DNA from: CBDAKK01 sp965216965
GTDB lineage: Bacteria > Spirochaetota > Spirochaetia > WTKD01 > G963693115
DNA length: 14,132 bases
Reading direction: 5' to 3'
NCBI GenBank assembly: GCA_965216965.1
Contig: CBDCGX010000017.1
Location: forward strand, 1 to 14,132
Part shown: one piece after another, positions 1 through 6,975 of the stretch
How the letters are laid out: each line of letters opens with the position of its first letter
How positions within the stretch are numbered: the stretch's first letter is position 1
Program-made: the position numbers and the translations under genes
The notes under the pieces: model-generated
Database searches by the model: none
What the model saw: only the letters and a program-made list of their open reading frames with translations
What the model was told of the DNA's origin: nothing

Positions 1-1067
1 ATTTCAAGAAAGATATTTGAAAATGCTTGGGCAAGCTTTTTGCCCACAGGTCTATTGCAAGCAACAATACCTCCGAATATAGAAATAGTATCTGAAGCAT
101 AGCATTTTTCCCATGCCCCAAATAAGTTAGAAGAAACACCAATACCACAAGGATTAGAATGCTTAACTCCCACCACACAGGGTTGTATAAACTCATCTAT
201 AATGCTTATCGCCGCTTCTGCATCTCGTATATTATTAAATGAAAATCCTTTCCCATGAAATTGCTTTGCTCCTACAATAGACTGTGATTTTTTTTTATTC
301 CAAGTAGCCCTATACAAGGCTGCTTTTTGGTGAGGATTCTCACCGTATCTTAAATTCTGTACTTTCCTAAAAGGAAGTGCAATAGTAGGAGGAAATGATA
401 ATGGGATATTTTTATTTTCACACATTTTTGACGTCTTTTCTGTCATATACATTGATATAAGAGCATCATAGTGAGCAGTATATGAAAACGCTTTTGTTGC
501 ATAAACAATATTATCAGCAATAGCAATCTTTTTCTTTTTTGAAAGAGCAATGCATGCATCTTTGTAATCAGAAGGATCACAGAGCACGGTTACATCTTTA
601 TGATTCTTTGCAGCAGCACGAAGCAAAGTAAGCCCGCCAATATCTATATTCTCTATTGCTTTTTTATGAGTACAGCGAGAACCATGTATTACTTCTTCAA
701 AAGGATATAAATTAACAATAACTACATCTATAAAACAATACTCATGTTTTTGCATAAAATTAACATCTTTTGCGTATAATCGACGTGCAAGTATTCCCGC
801 ATATATCTTAGGATGAAAAGTCTTTACCCTACCATCAAAAAATTCAGGAGTTCCCGTATATTCTTTCAGAGACAATACAGGGACCTTTCCTTTTTTTAAA
901 ACTTTTTGTGTCCCTCCCGTACTTATAATAGTATAGCCCGCTTCTACAAGAATATTTGCACAGGAAACAATGTTCGTTTTATCATATACACTTATAAGTG
1001 CAGCTTTAACAATAGAAGATTTGTTTTTTATAGAACCAATACTTTTCTTATCAATTTTCTTTTGCAT
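1..1067 (-). CDS. purH: Bifunctional purine biosynthesis protein PurH (AICAR transformylase / IMP cyclohydrolase), 3' part missing
   Basis: PurH carries out the last two steps of de novo IMP synthesis in the cytoplasm: formylation of AICAR with 10-formyl-THF, then ring closure. I translated the open frame from the ATG at 1067 to the left edge: 355 codons without a stop, about two thirds of the usual 510-530 residues. The N-terminal MGS-like cyclohydrolase domain (about residues 20-150) shows STGGT (49-53) and DGRVKTFHPKIYAGIL (78-93). The AICAR transformylase domain shows RYGENPHQ (240-247) and KHSNPCG (302-308), which carries the catalytic Lys-His pair. The C-terminus lies outside the window. 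The first 20 residues are Lys-rich and precede the conserved domain. No Shine-Dalgarno sequence is visible; a strong hairpin ends eight bases before the ATG. It lies downstream of the TPR gene on the same strand but across a 93-base gap, so it may have its own promoter. Identity is secure. Confidence 0.96.
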   Translation of the reverse strand, partial: MQKKIDKKSIGSIKNKSSIVKAALISVYDKTNIVSCANILVEAGYTIISTGGTQKVLKKGKVPVLSLKEYTGTPEFFDGRVKTFHPKIYAGILARRLYAKDVNFMQKHEYCFIDVVIVNLYPFEEVIHGSRCTHKKAIENIDIGGLTLLRAAAKNHKDVTVLCDPSDYKDACIALSKKKKIAIADNIVYATKAFSYTAHYDALISMYMTEKTSKMCENKNIPLSFPPTIALPFRKVQNLRYGENPHQKAALYRATWNKKKSQSIVGAKQFHGKGFSFNNIRDAEAAISIIDEFIQPCVVGVKHSNPCGIGVSSNLFGAWEKCYASDTISIFGGIVACNRPVGKKLAQAFSNIFLE

Positions 1068-1074
1068 TTTATTA

Positions 1075-1102
1075 TTTTATATCATTTCTTAATGATATAA
1101 AA
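1075..1102 (-). promoter_or_regulatory. Perfect 12-bp hairpin directly upstream of purH
   Basis: The arms 1075-1086 and 1091-1102 are exact inverted complements around a four-base loop (1087-1090). The stem is AT-rich and is not followed by a T run on either strand, so it does not look like an intrinsic terminator. It ends eight bases before the purH ATG, where a ribosome binding site would sit. It could be an operator for a dimeric repressor or a leader hairpin that controls translation. The function is inferred; the symmetry is seen directly. Confidence 0.6.
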
Positions 1103-1130
1103 GACTCTTTCTAGAATTACGTATTTATAC

Positions 1131-1136
1131 ATTATA
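1131..1136 (-). promoter_or_regulatory. Possible purH -10 box (TATAAT)
   Basis: On the minus strand 1136-1131 reads TATAAT, a perfect -10 hexamer. No convincing -35 element is found 16-18 bases upstream. If used, transcription would start near 1124 and the leader of about 57 bases would contain the 12-bp hairpin. The very high AT content makes chance matches likely, so this is tentative. Confidence 0.35.
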
Positions 1137-1160
1137 CATGTGTTTTATTATGTATAATAC

Positions 1161-2048
1161 TTATCTCACATAAATATACTTATCTTGAAGAAACATAATC
1201 CGTTTGAGAGCATCTTTATATTCAACGCTAAGTGGATGATATTTTACAATTCTTACATAGAAAGAAATTGCATCTAAAATATCTCTTATATTTTTGGGAG
1301 TATTTTCTAAATATTGTGCAAGCTCAAAGAGTTTCTTTGATTCATCGGGTAAATCTTTAAGAATCTGAGAAATAAGTATATAAGCTTTTTCATAGTTTTG
1401 ATTACTATAGGCTTCTTTAATTTTATCAAGAGTTTGAATATCAGTCGTAACATCTTGCTCTACTTCATTATTTATGCTTTTATTTTCTACTTTACTTTTA
1501 TTCTTATTCTCTTCAGTCGTTAAAGTCTTTGAAAGAAATACTTTTTTCTTAGATTTACTCTCTTTCTTTAATACTTGTACCTTTCTCGATGTAGGTATTA
1601 AAGATTGTTTTTCTTTCTTTTTATTGAGAGAAGAATCAAATGCCATAACGATAACACGTGAATCTTTATATATGGGAGAAGTTACTGAGTCATTCCAAAT
1701 TATTTTAATTGTATATGTTTCTGTTTCAGCAGATTCAATATTAGAACGAGCAAATTGCAAAGTGCTTTCTCCCACTGTATCACGCGTAAGGGTAAATATT
1801 GTGCTATTATCTTGCTCTTTTAGATCCAGCAGTTCAGTAACCAACGTTTCTTTAGAAGATTGACTTTTAAGAGAAAGTATCCACCCATAACGAGTAAGTG
1901 CTATAGAAATATTTTGTCCAACTTTCACATTAAAAGTTAAGGGGACATTTAAACCAATAGTGTTTTGTGCGTATGCCTCCACCAAATGAAAAAATAATAG
2001 AAAAAAAATAACCCTATGGTATTTTTGAAAATATATTTGTTTTTGCAT
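1161..2048 (-). CDS. Exported protein with N-terminal beta-rich domain and C-terminal TPR-like repeats, function unknown
   Basis: I do not recognise a named family. From the ATG at 2048 the protein has 295 residues. Residues 1-28 form a signal peptide: basic start, hydrophobic core VIFFLLFF, likely cleavage after AYA. Residues 29-120 look beta-rich and Ig-like, residues 140-200 are a Lys/Ser/Asn-rich linker that is probably disordered, and residues 205-285 contain two helical pairs like tetratricopeptide repeats (YEKAYILISQIL, then AISFYVRIVKYHP). It is therefore probably periplasmic or surface-attached and bound to partners through the TPR. An in-frame TTG at 2066 would add six residues; I prefer the ATG because it starts just before the signal peptide. 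The start overlaps the end of the upstream lipoprotein gene by 35 bases, which suggests translational coupling and membership of the smc operon. Confidence 0.75.
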   Translation of the reverse strand: MQKQIYFQKYHRVIFFLLFFHLVEAYAQNTIGLNVPLTFNVKVGQNISIALTRYGWILSLKSQSSKETLVTELLDLKEQDNSTIFTLTRDTVGESTLQFARSNIESAETETYTIKIIWNDSVTSPIYKDSRVIVMAFDSSLNKKKEKQSLIPTSRKVQVLKKESKSKKKVFLSKTLTTEENKNKSKVENKSINNEVEQDVTTDIQTLDKIKEAYSNQNYEKAYILISQILKDLPDESKKLFELAQYLENTPKNIRDILDAISFYVRIVKYHPLSVEYKDALKRIMFLQDKYIYVR

Positions 2049-2385
2049 ATTGTCTTTTTTGATCAAGATATTCTATAATTGTATCTTTTGATGTTATATC
2101 TTTTGAGATAATATCATCAAAAATCCTTTTACTATTTGTTATATCATTAGCAACTTTAGGTTGCGGATTAAGCAATATATCATATAAAGGCGAAGGAATT
2201 ATATAATAACTCTTAAGTTCTGAATTTTTATTTCCCCTCTCCCCTTCTAACTCTAATAGCATATTGAAATTAGCTTGTTTTTTATCTCTCCTTTTTTCTG
2301 CATTTTGAGAATTAGTACATCCCCAAAACAAAAACAATATTTCCAAGAACACCCCCAAACATACTATAGGCATATATTTCTTCAT
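2014..2385 (-). CDS. Small putative lipoprotein, function unknown
   Basis: 123 residues. The N-terminus has a Lys-Lys start, a hydrophobic stretch to residue 22 and a cysteine at 23 within LFWGC. Tryptophan before Gly-Cys is a poor match to the strict lipobox, but spirochaete lipoboxes are known to be loose, so lipid attachment at Cys23 is likely rather than certain. The mature part is polar and Asp/Ser/Lys-rich with no motif I recognise. Its ATG overlaps the smc stop as ATGA (2382-2385), a strong sign of coupled translation, and its 3' end overlaps the following TPR gene. The arrangement suggests that the two envelope proteins act together; any link to SMC function is unproven. Confidence 0.7.
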   Translation of the reverse strand: MKKYMPIVCLGVFLEILFLFWGCTNSQNAEKRRDKKQANFNMLLELEGERGNKNSELKSYYIIPSPLYDILLNPQPKVANDITNSKRIFDDIISKDITSKDTIIEYLDQKRQYAKTNIFSKIP

Positions 2386-5126
2386 AACTCTGTCTTTACT
2401 CCTATAATTTTACTTACTCCCCTTTCTTCCATTGTAACACCAATAAGCTGTTTTCCGTGTGCAATAGTTTTCTTATTATGACTTATAATAATAAATTGTG
2501 TTAATTCTTTAAACCCTTCCACAAGAGAAATAAACCCTCCTATATTTTGATCATCAAGATGGGCATCTAATTCGTCTAATATGCAAAAAGGTGGAGGCTT
2601 TGCAGAATGAATTGCAAATAAAAGAGCAAGCGCCACAAGTGTCCGTTCCCCACCAGAAAGTTGTGTCAAATTCTTTGTCTTTTTTTCGGGCGGTTGAGCT
2701 ATGATTTCTATTCCCGCATTGAGTATATCTTCAGAATCAACAAGTATTATATCAGCAGTTCCACCTTTCATAATTTTTGAAAATATCTTTTTGAAATATT
2801 TTCTCACCTCGGCATAGGTCTTTTCTAGTTTTTTTCTAAATTCCACCTCAATCTTCTCAATAACTATACTTAAATCTTTTTCTGCTTCTTCAAGGTCAGC
2901 GTATTGTTTTGTCAAAAATTGATATCTCTCATCTATTTGCCTAAATTCATCGGGAGCAAGCAAATTCACTCCCCCCAAATCTCTTAATGCCTGTTTCTCT
3001 TTTTGAAGTTTATCTTCATTAATGTCTTTTTCTGTAACAGATTTAAACTCATCTTTTGTAGCATATCCAGAAATTCTTTCTCCATATCGGCTGTGGAAAT
3101 TTTCCTCTATCATACTAATGCGAATTTTTTCTTCCATTTCCTTTTGTTCTGCACTAAGTAGAGCTTCTTTATATTTTTCTATTCTATCCTTCAGTTTTTG
3201 TATTTCTTCTGCATGAGTATCTGCCTTAGAATATTTTTTTTCTATTTCAATTTGAAATTTTGTAAGCTTATTATGAAGCATTGCTTCTCTTTGCATAAGA
3301 GCATTTTTTTGTTTTTGTTGCATTTTATTATCTTTTTCCACTGTCTCTTTAGAAAAAACAAGTTGCTTTATATTCTTCTCTTGAATTTTCTCTTGTTCAA
3401 TAAAGCTTTCTATTGCATCAGTAGTCTGTTTCATTCGATGGTTTAAAAACTCAATATGTTGATAAGCCTTTGATACTTCTATCTCTAAACTTTGTATTAT
3501 ATCTCTACACTTGTTTTTTTCTTTCTCAAGATTTTGTATGTCTTTTGAATTTCTTTCTCTTTCTTTATACGCACCTTCTCTTTCGTCTAATAATTTCGCA
3601 ATGTTTTTGTCGATTATATGTTTCCGAGAAAGAACCCCATCATTTGAAAGGAAATCCTGTAAAAAAAATGGGGAAGATGCATGGTAGCCCTTAAAATCAT
3701 TCTGGGTTTTAACAACAATTTCCTCTATACTTTTTAATCCTTTTTTCATTTTCACAAGTGACTTCAAATTCTCCTCTTTTAATAATAAATCAATTTCTTT
3801 TTTCATATTAGTAAATGAAGAAAGAATATCAACGGCTTGTTTTTCCTGCTTTTGTGTTGAGTATCCAGTTTGTGTAAGTTGCTTATCTAATTCTGCTGCA
3901 AGTCTATCTACGACTTCTCTAAGCTCTTTTTGATGTTTTTCAAGTGTTTTACTTATGTATATTTCTCTTTGGTTAAGCTGAGAAATATTTCTCACATATT
4001 TATTAATAATGCTATCCGCATCTTTATATCTTTTTTGATTTTGTTTTGTTTCTATTTTTATGTCAAAAACGTGTTTCTTTTCTTTTTCCATTGTAATTAC
4101 AATTTTCTCTTTTTCTTTCTGATATTCTTTCTTTCTGTGTAAAATATCTTCAAGTTGTTTTCTTTGGGTAGTAACCTGATTATGTATGTTTTTTATATAT
4201 TCGTGGCTGTTTTCAATATTCTCTGTAAGCGTCTGTTGTTGTCTTGTTATTGAAAATATTTCCTTCTGCCAATTAAGTATATCATGTTTATATTTTTCTA
4301 TAGTTTCCAAAAATATTTCATTATCCAAAAGTTGCTTTTTGAGATTTTTTTGTTCATTCTCCATTTTTTTCTGAATATCATGTTTTTTCTCTTCTTTTCT
4401 TACACATGCTGCTTTTGAATTAAAATATTTAACACATACTTGTTTTACTTCTTGAATAAAAATAGATTCTTTAAGATCTCTATGTTTTTCTGCTTTTTCA
4501 CATTGTGTTTTTAGAGTTTTATGTCTTATTTCTACTTCTCTAAGAAGCTGTAAAATTTGTCCCTTATTTTCTTTTACTTTTTCTAATCTTCGATTCCCTT
4601 CTGTACTGCGACTTCTATACTTAACAATACCTGCAGCTTCTTCTAAAATACTTCTTCTTTCTTGTGGTTTGCTTGTCAATATTTGATCAATTTTTCCCTG
4701 CTCCATTACAATATATTCACTTGAGCCAATACCTGTATCTGCTAGTAATTCTCTTAATTCTTTCAATGCTACTCTATTCTGGTTTATATAATACTCACTT
4801 GTAGCATTCCTAAATATACGCCGCTTGATTTCAACTTCACTAAAGTCAAGCGGAAGGATATTATTTTCATTCAAGAATGTAAGCGTAACTTCTGCAACGT
4901 TGAGAGGATGTCTTTTTTCTGTTCCATTAAATATAACTTCAATCATCTTTTCAGCACGTAGTCCTTTTGCTCCCTGTTCCCCCAGAACCCACCTAAGTGC
5001 GTCTACAATATTACTCTTTCCGCACCCATTTGGACCTACAACAACAGAAACTCCCCCTTCCATAACAATTTTACTTTTATCTGCAAAGGATTTAAAACCA
5101 AAAAGTTCAATGCTTTTTAAAAACAT
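2382..5126 (-). CDS. smc: Chromosome segregation/condensation ATPase SMC, short form without a recognisable hinge
   Basis: SMC is the ATPase core of the bacterial condensin that organises newly replicated chromosomes. Both halves of the ABC head are intact. The N-terminal half has the start MFLKSIELFGFKSFAD and Walker A GPNGCGKSN (31-39). The C-terminal half has LGGVNLLAPDEF (717-728), the signature LSGGERTL (823-830) and Walker B with D-loop, CILDELDAHLDD (848-859). Residues about 165-715 are long Lys/Glu-rich coiled coil. The protein has 914 residues, against about 1150-1200 in typical bacterial SMC, and the middle (about 400-520) lacks the Gly-rich hinge fold. In its place is a compact segment with HASSPFFLQDF (482-492). 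The start is fixed by the conserved N-terminus; only a weak AGG precedes it. It leads an operon with the lipoprotein and TPR genes and is divergent from rnhB. Confidence 0.96.
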   Translation of the reverse strand: MFLKSIELFGFKSFADKSKIVMEGGVSVVVGPNGCGKSNIVDALRWVLGEQGAKGLRAEKMIEVIFNGTEKRHPLNVAEVTLTFLNENNILPLDFSEVEIKRRIFRNATSEYYINQNRVALKELRELLADTGIGSSEYIVMEQGKIDQILTSKPQERRSILEEAAGIVKYRSRSTEGNRRLEKVKENKGQILQLLREVEIRHKTLKTQCEKAEKHRDLKESIFIQEVKQVCVKYFNSKAACVRKEEKKHDIQKKMENEQKNLKKQLLDNEIFLETIEKYKHDILNWQKEIFSITRQQQTLTENIENSHEYIKNIHNQVTTQRKQLEDILHRKKEYQKEKEKIVITMEKEKKHVFDIKIETKQNQKRYKDADSIINKYVRNISQLNQREIYISKTLEKHQKELREVVDRLAAELDKQLTQTGYSTQKQEKQAVDILSSFTNMKKEIDLLLKEENLKSLVKMKKGLKSIEEIVVKTQNDFKGYHASSPFFLQDFLSNDGVLSRKHIIDKNIAKLLDEREGAYKERERNSKDIQNLEKEKNKCRDIIQSLEIEVSKAYQHIEFLNHRMKQTTDAIESFIEQEKIQEKNIKQLVFSKETVEKDNKMQQKQKNALMQREAMLHNKLTKFQIEIEKKYSKADTHAEEIQKLKDRIEKYKEALLSAEQKEMEEKIRISMIEENFHSRYGERISGYATKDEFKSVTEKDINEDKLQKEKQALRDLGGVNLLAPDEFRQIDERYQFLTKQYADLEEAEKDLSIVIEKIEVEFRKKLEKTYAEVRKYFKKIFSKIMKGGTADIILVDSEDILNAGIEIIAQPPEKKTKNLTQLSGGERTLVALALLFAIHSAKPPPFCILDELDAHLDDQNIGGFISLVEGFKELTQFIIISHNKKTIAHGKQLIGVTMEERGVSKIIGVKTEL

Positions 5127-5153
5127 ATATATATTACCTATTTTTTCCTATTA

Positions 5154-5183
5154 TTGACAGTATAAGAGAAACTATGCTTTTAT
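5154..5183 (+). promoter_or_regulatory. Candidate rnhB promoter
   Basis: TTGACA at 5154-5159 is a perfect -35 hexamer. Eighteen bases later TTTTAT (5178-5183) matches the -10 consensus at four of six positions. Transcription would begin near 5190, only about four bases before the rnhB ATG. The -35 box overlaps a minus-strand TATACT assigned to smc. The -10 match is moderate, so the call is tentative. Confidence 0.4.
5159..5164 (-). promoter_or_regulatory. Candidate smc -10 box (TATACT)
   Basis: On the minus strand 5164-5159 reads TATACT. A partial -35 lies about 18-19 bases upstream (CTTACA or TTACAA). The predicted start near 5152 leaves a leader of about 26 bases before the smc ATG at 5126, with a weak AGG ahead of the ATG. 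It overlaps the rnhB -35 box, so the two divergent promoters would compete for polymerase. Confidence 0.35.
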
Positions 5184-5193
5184 TGTAAGTACT

Positions 5194-5889
5194 ATGAGAA
5201 CTATGATATGCGGTATAGACGAAGTTGGAAGAGGGTGCCTAGCAGGTCCTGTAACCGCAGCAAGCGTTATTTTCTTAACGTCAGATTTCCCAAAGGAAAT
5301 TATACTTAATGACTCTAAAAAACTTTCTAAGAAACAAAGAGAAGAAAATATTAATGCAATTAAATTACAAACCCTTTGGGGAATTGGATGGGTAAATAAC
5401 TCTGAAATAGACAAGATTAATATACACAATGCTAGCCTTCTTGCAATGGAACGATCTTTTTACTCATTATTAAACAATATACAATCTCTTCCCCTTACTG
5501 ATAATAAAAACCAAAAGAGTTTCCACTTTGATTATCTCTCAGAATATACTATCCCTGATCTCGACTTATCAATGGCAAATGCAATTGTAGATGGAAAATT
5601 TGCTCCTAATCTCCCCATATCTGTCACAACGCAAATAAAAGCGGATTCAATTATCCCAGAAGTACAAGCAGCATCTATACTTGCAAAAGTATCGCGAGAT
5701 TCTCTTATGTATTTTATCGATTCTCAAATTCCAGAATATTGTTTTAATAAACATAAAGGATACCCAACAAAGCTTCATAAGCAACGAATTAAAAAATACG
5801 GAATATCTCACATACACAGACAAACTTTTTCGCCTATAAAAGAAATATGTGATCTCAATCCCTATATCAAAAAATTTATTCTTTTTTGA
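5194..5889 (+). CDS. rnhB: Ribonuclease HII
   Basis: RNase HII cuts the RNA strand of RNA-DNA hybrids, chiefly at single ribonucleotides embedded in DNA, and so starts ribonucleotide excision repair. The protein has 231 residues, within the family range. The N-terminal motif CGIDEVGRGCLAGPV gives the catalytic Asp9-Glu10. Asp133 in IVDG and Asp169 in AKVSRD complete the four acidic metal ligands. The C-terminal HKGYPTKLHK and HIHRQTF motifs are typical. Between the first two blocks there is a modest polar stretch (about residues 98-122) that may be a lineage loop. The ATG at 5194 lacks a Shine-Dalgarno sequence; ATG 5203 (residue 4) is a possible alternative start. lipA follows 41 bases later on the same strand but has its own promoter. 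Confidence 0.96.
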   Translation: MRTMICGIDEVGRGCLAGPVTAASVIFLTSDFPKEIILNDSKKLSKKQREENINAIKLQTLWGIGWVNNSEIDKINIHNASLLAMERSFYSLLNNIQSLPLTDNKNQKSFHFDYLSEYTIPDLDLSMANAIVDGKFAPNLPISVTTQIKADSIIPEVQAASILAKVSRDSLMYFIDSQIPEYCFNKHKGYPTKLHKQRIKKYGISHIHRQTFSPIKEICDLNPYIKKFILF

Positions 5890-5914
5890 CATGCATTGTG
5901 CTTCAAAATATGAT
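5886..5914 (+). promoter_or_regulatory. lipA promoter, near-consensus sigma-70 type
   Basis: TTGACA (5886-5891), a 17-base spacer and TATGAT (5909-5914) give a perfect -35 and a five-of-six -10 at the ideal distance. The -35 box overlaps the rnhB stop codon TGA (5887-5889). Transcription is predicted to start near 5921, leaving only about ten bases before the lipA ATG and no Shine-Dalgarno sequence. Confidence 0.7.
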
Positions 5915-5930
5915 AGCATACTAGTAACAT

Positions 5931-6938
5931 ATGAAAAAACAACTGCACAACAGTGCCATACATCATAGCCTAGCACAAAAAAACACGACTCATATATCAC
6001 ATACAACATCACAAAACACTTCACAACTATCTTCTTATGACATAAAAAGAAAACCCCCATGGCTTAAAATATCCATCAATACAAATAAGAATTTTTCATT
6101 CATAAAATCACTTGTAAAAGGAAATCGTTTACATACCGTCTGTGAAGAAGCCCGCTGTCCTAACATACATGAATGTTGGAGTCAACATAAAACAGCTACT
6201 TTTATGATTTTAGGAGATACGTGTACAAGACGGTGTCGATTCTGCTCAATCAAAACAGGACTTCCAAAAGGACTAGACATAAAAGAGCCAATTCGGATTG
6301 CACAATCTGTAAAAGATCTAAATTTATCTCATGTAGTAATTACTATGGTTAATAGAGATGAACTTCCCGATGGAGGTGCATGGATGGTGGCTCAGACTGT
6401 ATATTCAATTAAAAAAGAAACGCCTCAATGTACCATAGAACTACTCACTTCTGATTTTATGGGAAAATATAAATCAATAGAAACAGTGTTAAAATCTCAA
6501 CCCGATATTATGAGTCATAATATAGAAACAGTTAAAAGGCTTACACCCTATGTACGCTCTCGGTCAACTTACCTACGATCTCTTGAGGTATTACAAATGG
6601 CACATGAAATAGCACCTCACATACCCGTTAAATCAAGCATGATGCTTGGATTAGGAGAAACATATAATGAAGTTACAGAATCGCTTGATGATATGCACTT
6701 TTACGGAGTCAGCATTGTGAATTTAGGTCAATATCTACAACCAACAAAACATCATCTCCCCGTCAAGAAGTATCTCACTCCTCAAGAATTTGAAAACTTT
6801 AAAATGTATGCAATGCGTTCTGGATTTATACATTGCGAATCAGCTCCCCTTGTGAGGTCAAGCTATAATGCAAAAAAAAGCTATGAAGAAATGAGAAAAA
6901 AAATCCATCCTTTATATAAGAATGATTCTAATACATAG
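5931..6938 (+). CDS. lipA: Lipoyl synthase (radical SAM)
   Basis: LipA inserts two sulfur atoms into the octanoyl chain carried by E2 subunits or glycine-cleavage H protein, making the lipoyl cofactor. The protein has 335 residues. The auxiliary [4Fe-4S] cluster motif C-x4-C-x5-C is at Cys71, Cys76 and Cys82, the radical SAM motif C-x3-C-x2-C is at Cys98, Cys102 and Cys105, and the C-terminal RSSY (309-312) supplies the serine ligand of the auxiliary cluster. KRKPPWLKI (39-47) marks the start of the family core. The first 37 residues are rich in Ser, Thr, His, Gln and Asn and have no family motif; no other ATG lies between residue 1 and the core, so this extension is probably real. No lipB or lplA is in the window. 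The gene is convergent with the aldo/keto reductase. Confidence 0.97.
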   Translation: MKKQLHNSAIHHSLAQKNTTHISHTTSQNTSQLSSYDIKRKPPWLKISINTNKNFSFIKSLVKGNRLHTVCEEARCPNIHECWSQHKTATFMILGDTCTRRCRFCSIKTGLPKGLDIKEPIRIAQSVKDLNLSHVVITMVNRDELPDGGAWMVAQTVYSIKKETPQCTIELLTSDFMGKYKSIETVLKSQPDIMSHNIETVKRLTPYVRSRSTYLRSLEVLQMAHEIAPHIPVKSSMMLGLGETYNEVTESLDDMHFYGVSIVNLGQYLQPTKHHLPVKKYLTPQEFENFKMYAMRSGFIHCESAPLVRSSYNAKKSYEEMRKKIHPLYKNDSNT

Positions 6939-6940
6939 TT

Positions 6941-6967
6941 ATAAATTTCATCATAGCAAAAATTTAT
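6941..6967. terminator. Possible weak bidirectional terminator between lipA and the aldo/keto reductase gene
   Basis: ATAAATTT (6941-6948) and AAATTTAT (6960-6967) are exact complements around an 11-base loop, just past the lipA stop and before the end of the convergent gene, with T-rich sequence after it. The stem contains no G or C, so it would be a weak terminator; position is the main support. Confidence 0.3.
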
Positions 6968-6975
6968 TTTAATAT

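Noticed and set aside
1068..1160. Purine riboswitch before purH
   Set aside because: The space is too short and only one hairpin is present; the conserved three-way junction bases are not seen.
1474..1863. Open frame of 129 codons on the plus strand
   Set aside because: Lies fully opposite the exported TPR protein gene; Ser/Phe/Leu-rich antisense composition and no start signal.
4825..5157. Open frame of 110 codons on the plus strand
   Set aside because: Antisense to the conserved SMC N-terminal head; no family resemblance.
5647..6060. Open frame of 137 codons on the minus strand
   Set aside because: Opposite the well-supported rnhB end and lipA start, and covers the lipA promoter; composition is that of an antisense shadow.
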